Positions 1 to 6,431 of a stretch of DNA of 32,951 bases are shown one piece after another. The stretch comes from Acidobacteriota bacterium (GTDB lineage Bacteria > Acidobacteriota > Vicinamibacteria > Vicinamibacterales > CAVVIG01). The notes beneath the pieces are model-generated. The model saw nothing but the letters and a program-made list of their open reading frames with translations, did not search any database and was not told where the DNA came from. The stretch's first letter is position 1; the number at the start of each line of letters is the position of its first letter. The position numbers and the translations under genes were made by a program. The stretch covers positions 1 through 32,951 of the forward strand of contig JAOBWF010000375.1 of NCBI GenBank assembly GCA_025463215.1, given 5' to 3'.

Positions 1-984
1 ACCGAGCTCGTCGGCTTCTGGGGCGGCCTCGCGCCGATGCACCTCGCCGCGCGCCAGGGCGAGCTCGAGTCGGTCAAGGCGCTGATTGAGGCAGGCGCCG
101 AGGTCAACCAGCGCGGCACCGGCGACCCGATCACGCCGCTGCTGATCGCGACGATGAACGGCCACTTCGATCTTGCGAAGTACCTGCTCGACCAAGGCGC
201 CGACCCGAACCTCGCCCAGAGTAACGGCGTCGCGTCGCTCTACGCCGCGCTCAACTGCCAGTGGGCCGCCAAGGCGCTTTACCCGCAGCCGCGCGCCTAC
301 GAGCAGCAGCACACGACGTATCTCGATCTGATGCAGGCGCTGCTCGACAAGGGCGCCGATCCGAATGCCCGCCTCACCAAGAAAGTGTGGTACGCGCAGT
401 ACGACTTCGATCAGTCGGGCGTCGACGAAACCGGCGCGACCCCGTTCTGGCGCGCGGCCTACGCCGCCGACGTCGACGCGATGAAGCTGATGCTGAAGTA
501 CGGTGCCGATCCGAACATCACCACGATGCGCTCGGCCGGCCGGGTGCGGGTCGGCGACTCGACCCGTGATGTCGTGGACGTCTCGCCGCTGCCGCCGGTC
601 GCCGTCGGCGGCCCCGGCGTGACCGCGCTGCTCGCGGCCTCTGGCGTCGGCTACGGTGAAGGGTTCGCCGCCAACCACCACCGCTTCGCGCCGGCCGGGA
701 TGCTCGCCGCCGTCAAGTACCTCGTCGAGGAGCTCCACGCCGACGTCAATGCCCGCGATCACGACGGCAACACCGCGATTCACAACGCGGCCGCGCGCGG
801 CGACAACGAGATGATCCTGTATCTCGTCGCGCACGGCGCCGATCCGAAGTTCATCAACCGCGAAGGCAAGACCACGGTCGACATGGCGAACGGCCCCGTC
901 CAGCGCATCAGCCCGTTCCCCGATACGATCAAGCTGCTCGAGGGCATGGGCGTGAAGAACAATCACAAGTGCGTCTCCTGCTGA
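1..984 (+). CDS. Ankyrin-repeat protein (5' end outside window)
   Basis: The frame is open from base 1 (T-E-L-V-G-F-W-G-G before the first Met at 37), so the start lies upstream and about 327 residues are visible. About six ankyrin repeats can be read, with typical endings such as EAGAEVN, DQGADPN, DKGADPN, KYGADPN, ELHADVN and AHGADP, and helix openings such as APMHLAARQGE, TPLLIATMNGH, TPFWRAAYA and TAIHNAAARGD. The third and fifth repeats carry long inserted loops. Ankyrin repeats bind protein partners; no catalytic domain is visible in this part. The C-terminus is short and ends K-C-V-S-C, a CxxC pair on the last residues that could bind metal or form a disulfide (inference). The stop codon TGA at 982-984 is followed directly by a short tandem repeat and by a convergent response-regulator gene. 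Confidence 0.88.
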   Translation, partial: TELVGFWGGLAPMHLAARQGELESVKALIEAGAEVNQRGTGDPITPLLIATMNGHFDLAKYLLDQGADPNLAQSNGVASLYAALNCQWAAKALYPQPRAYEQQHTTYLDLMQALLDKGADPNARLTKKVWYAQYDFDQSGVDETGATPFWRAAYAADVDAMKLMLKYGADPNITTMRSAGRVRVGDSTRDVVDVSPLPPVAVGGPGVTALLAASGVGYGEGFAANHHRFAPAGMLAAVKYLVEELHADVNARDHDGNTAIHNAAARGDNEMILYLVAHGADPKFINREGKTTVDMANGPVQRISPFPDTIKLLEGMGVKNNHKCVSC

Positions 985-990
985 TCTAAC

Positions 991-1079
991 AATTTGAGGA
1001 TCTGAGGATCTGAGGATTGATCGCCCAGATCCTCAAACATCAGATCCTCAAACCTCAATTCTCAGATCCTCAGATTTCA
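991..1079. repeat. Mirror-arranged 7/8-mer tandem repeat between convergent genes
   Basis: The left half repeats the octamer TGAGGATC on the plus strand. The right half repeats the complementary sense (AGATCCTC alternating with heptamers such as AAACCTC and AATTCTC), so the whole region is an imperfect inverted repeat of short units. It lies exactly between the stop of the ankyrin gene and the stop of the convergent response regulator. Reading on from either stop codon, further TGA/TAA triplets appear in all three frames on each strand. It could fold as a bidirectional hairpin, but there is no clean T-tract, so terminator function is only inferred. Base composition is clearly more AT-rich than the flanking genes. 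Confidence 0.8.
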
Positions 1080-1487
1080 AGAAGCTACCTGCGCGAGCAG
1101 ACGCCGCGCTTCGCTGAGGAGCAGATCGGGGTCACACGGCTTGGTCAGGACCTGATCGGCGCCGGCGAGCCGCGCGCGATCGGGGTACTGACGATCGCCG
1201 TACCCGGTAATCGCGATCAGTGGAATGGCGTGCGTCCGGACGTCGGCGCGCAGCCGCCGGCACAGTTCGATCCCGTCCATGCCCGGAACCACGATATCGG
1301 TGACGACGAGATCAGGAAGGGACTTCAGCGCTTTGTCGAGCGCCTGATGGCCGTTGTGCGCTTGCACGATGTGGAATCCGCCGCGCTGTAGGGCGTCAGA
1401 GTAGAACAGGCGCGTCTCCGGATCGTCTTCAACGATCAGAATGGTCTGCCGCGATGGCGAGTCTGTCGCGTTATGGCGCGCGCCCAT
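1077..1487 (-). CDS. Single-domain response regulator (REC)
   Basis: The 136-residue protein is one receiver domain with no output domain. Visible signature: acidic pair in ILIVEDD (E20/D21/D22), phosphoacceptor D64 in LVVTDIVVPGMDG, Thr in AITGYG (T94) and conserved K116 in LTKPCD. It should be phosphorylated by a histidine kinase and act by protein contact, like CheY or DivK. I chose the ATG at 1487; an in-frame TTG at 1526 would add 13 residues (RRNWCATYYRLR) unlike a REC N-terminus. Neither has a strong Shine-Dalgarno. It is the last gene of a minus-strand set after a hybrid kinase (1978-3414) and another receiver (1545-1973). Its stop codon touches the repeat at 991-1079. Confidence 0.88.
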   Translation of the reverse strand: MGARHNATDSPSRQTILIVEDDPETRLFYSDALQRGGFHIVQAHNGHQALDKALKSLPDLVVTDIVVPGMDGIELCRRLRADVRTHAIPLIAITGYGDRQYPDRARLAGADQVLTKPCDPDLLLSEARRLLAQVAS

Positions 1488-1544
1488 CCTGAGCCGATAA
1501 TATGTGGCGCACCAATTTCGCCGCAAGCTCGGCGGTGGGTGGCG

Positions 1545-1973
1545 CTATACGGCTGGGGTGACATCGCCGGAGCGCCGCGGCCGCGCCTGCCAGCAGCCAA
1601 TCGATCGCAGCGCCTGCTTCACTTCGTCGAGGTCGAGCGGCTTTCTGACCAGCGACCGGACCCCGAGCTCGCGCGCGCGGCGATCACTGTCGGTTGCGCC
1701 GGACATCAGGATTACCGGAATCCACGCCAGCGACCGATCGTTTAGCTGCGCGCTGCGGAAATCGGTGCCGTCCATGATCGGCAGCATCAGATCGAGCAGG
1801 ATCATACAGGTGTCGGCGTGCGAGCGCAGGTGGTTGAGCGCCTCGCGGCCGTTGCCGACGCAGGCGACGTGATAGCCCTCGGTGCGCAGCGCGACCCGCA
1901 GCAGCTCGCGCACGTCAGGATCATCGTCGACCACAAGCACCGAGCAGCGGTGCGGCGCGCGTGCCTCCGCCAT
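1545..1973 (-). CDS. Single-domain response regulator (REC)
   Basis: A 142-residue stand-alone receiver: SVLVVDDDPD holds the acidic pocket (D16-D18), D61 in ILLDLMLPIMDG is the phosphoacceptor, the switch position is S91 in LMSGATD, and K111 in LVRKPLD is the conserved lysine. The short tail (CWQARPRRSGDVTPAV) carries no effector domain. The ATG at 1973 lies 4 bases after the stop of the hybrid histidine kinase, so the two are almost certainly co-transcribed and probably translationally coupled. It is a plausible intermediate or output of a phosphorelay from that kinase; the DNA-binding or enzymatic output is not encoded nearby. Confidence 0.9.
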   Translation of the reverse strand: MAEARAPHRCSVLVVDDDPDVRELLRVALRTEGYHVACVGNGREALNHLRSHADTCMILLDLMLPIMDGTDFRSAQLNDRSLAWIPVILMSGATDSDRRARELGVRSLVRKPLDLDEVKQALRSIGCWQARPRRSGDVTPAV

Positions 1974-1977
1974 CGCG

Positions 1978-3414
1978 TCAATTCCTCGTCGCCGGCTCGG
2001 AATGGCGGGCGCGTGCCAGCCACTCGACCGTCTTGACGATCTCGGACGCCGCGGCCGGTTTCGCGACGTGGATCTGGAAGCCGGCCGACAGTGCGCGGCG
2101 GCGATCCTCGGTCCGCGCCAGGGCAGTCAACGCGCAGGCTGGTGTCCCTCCGCCCGCCTCCTCGTCGAACTGACGGATCTCGCGAATCAGCGCCAGGCCA
2201 TCGTCGCCGGTCAGTACCATGTCGCTCAAGAGGACGTCCGGTGGATCGCGCCGGAAACGCAGCCGCGCCTCCGCGGGCGAGGATGCCGTCATCACTACCG
2301 CGCCTTGACGTTCGAGCGTGTCCCGCACGAACGTCAGTTGCGACGGATCATTGTCGACCACGAGCACCGACACGCCGCGAAGCGCGGGTGAGGGGGGCGC
2401 GATCTCCGGCGGTTCCAACGCGGGCGCGTCCATGGGCCGGATCGGCATGCGCACGTCGAACCGCGATCCCGCGTTGTCGCCGTTGCTCGACGCGGTCACG
2501 GTTCCGCCGTGCAGTTCGACGACGTGGCGGACGATGCCGAGGCCGAGCCCGAGACCGCCGTGCTCGCGGGTCGAACTGCTGTCGCCTTGCCGGAAGCGCT
2601 CGAACAGGTATGCCGCGATCTCGGGCTGGAAGCCGATGCCGGTGTCGGTCACCGTCAAACGCATCTCGCCGCCGTCGAGCCCGAGGCGGACGCCGACCGA
2701 GCCGCCGCTCGGCGTGAATTTGATCGCGTTCGACAGCAGATTCCAGACGACCTGCTTCAGCCGGCTGGCGTCCGCGGCGAGCGTCGGCACCGCCGGGTCG
2801 AGGTCGACCTCGACGGCGATGCGCTTGGCTTCAGCGGCCGGCCGCAGCGATTCCACCGCCGCTTCGACCAGCGGCTGGACCGCGGTCGGCCGGATCGTGA
2901 GCTCCAGCGTGCCGGCGACGATACGCGACAGATCGAGCAGGTCTTCGATCAGCCTCGACTGCGACCAGCCGGCGCGCTCGATCGCGCGGACCGCGCGCGC
3001 CGTCTGTGTGGTGTCCAGCTTGCCGCTCGCGAGCAGGCGCGCCCAGCCGAGAACCGAATTGAGCGGCGTGCGCAGCTCATGTGAGAGCGTGGCGAGGAAT
3101 TCGTCCTTGATACGGTTGGCCGCCTCGGCGTGGCGCGACTGATCGTCGGCGGTGCGGAGCAGACCCGCGTAGTACTCGGTCACCGTGTCGATATCCCGAC
3201 GCAGCTGGCGGGCGACCAAGATGCCGATCCCCACCGCTACGCACGCGATCGCGACAGCGAGCAGGATCGACCCCACATGTTCCACCTCCCAGACGAGTAC
3301 GGCGGAAAGCACACCAATGGTGGCAAACGGCGTCACGATCAACCGACCCAATTGGGGTCTGGAATGGGCTGCCACGCCTAAGGGACTGCAACTATCGGCC
3401 CGTACGAAGCTCAT
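1978..3414 (-). CDS. Membrane hybrid histidine kinase (HisKA-HATPase-REC)
   Basis: 478 residues. Two transmembrane helices lie near residues 26-43 and 48-67 with almost no periplasmic loop, so no external sensor domain is visible. HisKA follows, with H112 in LATLSHELRTPLN as the autophosphorylation site. The HATPase domain has an N-box around N229 (WNLLSNAIKFTP), a G1 box TDTGIGF (257-262) and a G2 box GLGLGLGIV (288-295). A C-terminal receiver runs from about 347, with VVDND, phosphoacceptor D398 (LLSDMVLTGDDG) and K452 (VAKPAA). Presumably a phosphorelay kinase passing phosphate to the two receivers encoded downstream. The gene diverges from the metallophosphoesterase at 3460 with only 45 bases between starts, so the promoters must overlap. 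Confidence 0.93.
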   Translation of the reverse strand: MSFVRADSCSPLGVAAHSRPQLGRLIVTPFATIGVLSAVLVWEVEHVGSILLAVAIACVAVGIGILVARQLRRDIDTVTEYYAGLLRTADDQSRHAEAANRIKDEFLATLSHELRTPLNSVLGWARLLASGKLDTTQTARAVRAIERAGWSQSRLIEDLLDLSRIVAGTLELTIRPTAVQPLVEAAVESLRPAAEAKRIAVEVDLDPAVPTLAADASRLKQVVWNLLSNAIKFTPSGGSVGVRLGLDGGEMRLTVTDTGIGFQPEIAAYLFERFRQGDSSSTREHGGLGLGLGIVRHVVELHGGTVTASSNGDNAGSRFDVRMPIRPMDAPALEPPEIAPPSPALRGVSVLVVDNDPSQLTFVRDTLERQGAVVMTASSPAEARLRFRRDPPDVLLSDMVLTGDDGLALIREIRQFDEEAGGGTPACALTALARTEDRRRALSAGFQIHVAKPAAASEIVKTVEWLARARHSEPATRN

Positions 3415-3459
3415 CGGAGCAACCCATGGGATGGATCAACTCTTGTAGCGGAACAGGCG

Positions 3460-4263
3460 ATGGCGGGGACCGTCGTTCGTGTTGCTGCGCTCGCTGACCT
3501 GCACTGTACGAAGACGTCGCAGGGCGCATTTCAGTCGTTGTTTGCCCGCATCAGCGAGACAGCCGATATCGCGGTGATCGCGGGGGACCTCACCGACTAC
3601 GGCCTACCGGAAGAGGCGGCGGTTCTGGCGCGCGAGCTGACGGCGTTGCGCATTCCGACGGCCTCGGTGCTCGGCAACCACGATCTCGAGTCGGGCAAGT
3701 CGGCCGAGGTTCGCCGCATTCTCACCGAGGCGGGTCTCATCGTGCTCGACGGCGACGCGTGCGAACTGCAAGGCGTCGGCATCGCGGGGGTCAAGGGCTT
3801 CGGCGGCGGCTTCGGGCGCCACGCGCTGGGGCCGTGGGGCGAGACCATCATCAAGCAGTTCGTCCACGAGGCGGTCGACGAAGCGCTCAAGCTCGAGGCG
3901 GCCTTCGCGCGCCTGCGGACAAAGCACCCGATCGCGCTGCTGCACTACTCGCCGATCCAGCAGACGGTGGAGGGCGAGCCCCTGGAAATCTATCCGTTTC
4001 TCGGATCGAGCCGTCTCGAGGAGCCGATCGGGCGCTATCCGGTGTCGCTGGTGGTGCACGGCCACGCCCACCGCGGTCAACTGGAAGGCATCACCAAGAA
4101 CGGCGTACCGGTCTACAACGTCTCGATGCCGCTGCTGACGCGGACCTTCGCCGATCGACCGCCATTCCGCGTGTTCGAAGTCGCCGTCGCGGACGCGGCG
4201 GCCGCGGACGCTGCCCAGGCGGCGTCGAGAGGGCGCCGCGCCACCGACGCTGTTCTGTCCTGA
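3460..4263 (+). CDS. Calcineurin-like metallophosphoesterase
   Basis: 267 residues with the complete metallophosphoesterase motif set: D13-x-H15 (ALADLHC), GD at 42-43 (AGDLTD), GNHD at 72-75, H162 (LLHYSP) and GHAH at 201-204 preceded by H200. These ligate two metal ions in the family, and the enzyme should hydrolyse a phosphomonoester or phosphodiester; the substrate cannot be read from sequence. No signal peptide, so cytoplasmic. The C-terminus is an Ala-rich, probably disordered tail. A GGAACAGG stretch precedes the ATG. The stop codon overlaps the Shine-Dalgarno (TGAGGA) of the next gene, a nucleotidyltransferase-fold protein, which suggests the two work together. Confidence 0.92.
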   Translation: MAGTVVRVAALADLHCTKTSQGAFQSLFARISETADIAVIAGDLTDYGLPEEAAVLARELTALRIPTASVLGNHDLESGKSAEVRRILTEAGLIVLDGDACELQGVGIAGVKGFGGGFGRHALGPWGETIIKQFVHEAVDEALKLEAAFARLRTKHPIALLHYSPIQQTVEGEPLEIYPFLGSSRLEEPIGRYPVSLVVHGHAHRGQLEGITKNGVPVYNVSMPLLTRTFADRPPFRVFEVAVADAAAADAAQAASRGRRATDAVLS

Positions 4264-4271
4264 GGACCCGC

Positions 4272-5069
4272 ATGGAAACCTCGACCGCGCGCGCGGTTCA
4301 CGACCCGGCCGCCGACTTCTACATCGACGCGCTGAACAGGCTGACGGAGACCGGCATTCCGTTCCTGGTCGGCGGCGCCTTCGCGTTTTCGCACTACTCG
4401 CACGTGCCGCGCGACACGAAGGACATCGACATCTTCGTCAAGCCCGACGACTGTCCGCGCGTCCTCGACGCATTCGAGCGTCTCGGATATCAGACGCAGG
4501 TGCCGTTTCCGCACTGGCTCGGAAAAATTCACGCCGGCCAGTACTTCATGGACGTGATCTTCAACTCGGGCAACGGCATCGCACGGGTCGACGATTTGTG
4601 GTTCGATCACGCGCCGCGCACCAACGTCCTCGGCGTCATCGTCCGGCTGTCGCCGCCAGAGGAAATGATCTGGTCGAAGGCGTTCATCCAGGAGCGCGAG
4701 CGCTTCGACGGCGCCGACGTGCTCCACCTGCTGCGCGAAGTGGGCCCGGCGCTCGACTGGCCGCGGCTGCTGATGCGGTTCGGCGACTATTGGCGCGTCC
4801 TGCTCAGCCACATCATCCTGTTCGGGTTCGTGTATCCGGACAAACGCCAGAACGTTCCCGGGTGGGTGATGGACGAGCTGACGCGGCGTTTGACGGTAAG
4901 CCGTCCCAACCTGCAGAGCGACGTCTGCTACGGCACGCTGTTGTCACGCGAACAGTACCTCCACGACGTCGATCGCTGGAAGTACCGCGACGCCCGCGAG
5001 CAGCCCGAAGGGCAGATGACGCCGGAACAGATCAAGATCTGGACAGAGGCTATAGAAACTAAGAAATAA
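4272..5069 (+). CDS. Nucleotidyltransferase-fold protein
   Basis: 265 residues. The N-terminal third has the minimal nucleotidyltransferase pattern: FLVGGAFA (G34/G35), then T-K-D-I-D-I-F with acidic residues D51 and D53, and a third acidic D94 in YFMDVIF. These are the three metal-binding carboxylates of the Pol-beta superfamily, so it looks catalytically intact. The C-terminal two thirds are mainly helical and not recognised. The ATG at 4272 follows TGAGGA, which includes the stop of the metallophosphoesterase; translation is probably coupled. Similar folds occur in tRNA nucleotidyltransferases, antibiotic adenylyltransferases and AbiEii/MNT toxin systems; I cannot choose among these. The last residues (T-K-K) and the TAA are encoded by the tandem repeat that starts at 5057. 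Confidence 0.85.
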   Translation: METSTARAVHDPAADFYIDALNRLTETGIPFLVGGAFAFSHYSHVPRDTKDIDIFVKPDDCPRVLDAFERLGYQTQVPFPHWLGKIHAGQYFMDVIFNSGNGIARVDDLWFDHAPRTNVLGVIVRLSPPEEMIWSKAFIQERERFDGADVLHLLREVGPALDWPRLLMRFGDYWRVLLSHIILFGFVYPDKRQNVPGWVMDELTRRLTVSRPNLQSDVCYGTLLSREQYLHDVDRWKYRDAREQPEGQMTPEQIKIWTEAIETKK

Positions 5070-5163
5070 GAAGTAAGAAATAAGAAGTAAGAAATAAGAA
5101 GTAAGAAGTCAGAAGTCAGAAGTCAAAAAAGTAAGAAGTCGGAAACTCTGAATTCTGAAATCA
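5057..5163. repeat. Heptamer tandem repeat (consensus AANTNAG)
   Basis: Ten heptamers run in unbroken phase from 5057 to 5126, alternating AAATAAG and AAGTAAG, then AAGTCAG. After a short A-run, looser units continue to about 5163. The first two units overlap the final codons and stop of the nucleotidyltransferase gene. The unit contains TAA and has period 7, so stop codons occur in all three plus-strand frames within 21 bases; the complementary strand reads through. Very AT-rich compared with the surrounding genes. It separates two convergent transcription units (stops at 5069 and 5177). Confidence 0.92.
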
Positions 5164-5176
5164 CAAACGGAAATGT

Positions 5177-6430
5177 TCACTGCTGCCGCTCGAGGATCCA
5201 GGCCACCGTCCCGATCAGTTTTTCCCACAGCGGGCGCCGCCGCCATCCGTCGAGCGTGATCTCCTTCGACTTTTCCAGATCGGCCTGGAAATCGTCGCCG
5301 ACCCGTCTGGTGACGCCGGGATCGCGAAACACCACGTTGACTTCGTCGTTGTGCTCGAACGATCGGTTGTCGAAGTTGGTGGTGCCGATCACCGCCCACA
5401 GCTCGTCGACCAGCAGCGCCTTGACGTGCGTCATGCCCCCTTCGTATTCGAATATCCGCACCCCGACCTCGAGCAGCTGCCCATACATCCGCCGGCTCGC
5501 GAGGCGCACCCAGCGCTGATCGGTGTGGCTGCCAGGAACGAGCACGACGAACCGGACGCCGCGGCGGGCGGTACGGCGGATCGCCTCGCGAAACGCCTTG
5601 TCCGGCAGGAAGTACGGCGTGGAGATCACGACGCTGCCGTTCGCCGCTTCGACCAGCGTCTGGAACAGCGCGCGCGATGCCGTCGATCGATCCGAGGGCG
5701 AGCTCTTGATCGCAAAGCCGGCGATCTCGCCGGCCTTGGTGTGCGGCTTGTAGGTCTCGGGGCCGGTCATGATCTCGCCGCAGCACTCGAGCCAGTTTTC
5801 GGCGAGGATCCCCTGGATCTTGGCGACCAGCGGCCCTTCGATCCGCGCCATCGTGTCGCGCCACATCGGCTTGCCGTGCAGCGGCATTGCCCACCAGTCG
5901 GCGACGCCGGCGCCGCCGGCAAACGCGATCGTCCCGTCGACGACGAGGAGCTCGCGGTGGGTGCGATTGTTCAACCGGCCGAGGCGGTACCACGTGAAGC
6001 GCTGGTACGCCGCGACACGGCAACCGGCCGCCTCGAGCGGCTTGGCGCACTTCCGGAACGCGCCGAAGCTGCCGATCGCGTCCATCACGATCGTCACCCG
6101 CACGCCGGCGCGCGCCCGCTCGGCCAGCGCCGCGATGAACTGCTCGCCAATCCGGCCGCGCTTGAAGATATAGCACTCCATCGAGATCGTCTCGCGCGCC
6201 TGGCGGATGGCGTCGAGCATCGCCGGATAGAACCGGTCGCCGTTCGTCAGGATCTCGACGCGATTGTCCCGCTCGAGGCGCGTCTGCAGCGTCGACTCGA
6301 GGACGTGGACGAGATGATCGCTGCGGGCGTCGACGTCGGCCTGGATGTGATACGGGATGTGCGGCGTGAAGAGCAGCGCGAGCACGAACCAGACGAGGAA
6401 GACGCCGCCGAGAATCGTGAGGTATGCCAT
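5177..6430 (-). CDS. Phospholipase D / cardiolipin synthase-like protein
   Basis: 417 residues: one N-terminal membrane helix (about 4-22), then two PLD domains. The second HKD motif is canonical (H335-V-K337-x4-D342, in THVKALLVDE, followed by GTTNFDNRS). The first reads H158-R-E160-x4-D165, with Glu where Lys is expected. Cardiolipin synthases of this architecture condense phosphatidyl groups on the inner membrane; a transphosphatidylase or phospholipase role is likely but the altered first motif leaves activity uncertain. The ATG at 6430 starts one base after the stop of the trehalose synthase gene (TGA-G-ATG), so translation is coupled; longer upstream starts would lie inside that gene. 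Confidence 0.9.
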   Translation of the reverse strand: MAYLTILGGVFLVWFVLALLFTPHIPYHIQADVDARSDHLVHVLESTLQTRLERDNRVEILTNGDRFYPAMLDAIRQARETISMECYIFKRGRIGEQFIAALAERARAGVRVTIVMDAIGSFGAFRKCAKPLEAAGCRVAAYQRFTWYRLGRLNNRTHRELLVVDGTIAFAGGAGVADWWAMPLHGKPMWRDTMARIEGPLVAKIQGILAENWLECCGEIMTGPETYKPHTKAGEIAGFAIKSSPSDRSTASRALFQTLVEAANGSVVISTPYFLPDKAFREAIRRTARRGVRFVVLVPGSHTDQRWVRLASRRMYGQLLEVGVRIFEYEGGMTHVKALLVDELWAVIGTTNFDNRSFEHNDEVNVVFRDPGVTRRVGDDFQADLEKSKEITLDGWRRRPLWEKLIGTVAWILERQQ

Positions 6431-6431
6431 C

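Noticed and set aside
3415-3459. Separate small ORF upstream of the metallophosphoesterase
   Set aside because: The 45-base gap can only hold the divergent promoter region; overlapping ATGs there are out of frame with both genes.
5057-5163. CRISPR array
   Set aside because: Units are 7 bases with no spacers of constant length and no cas genes; this is a tandem repeat.
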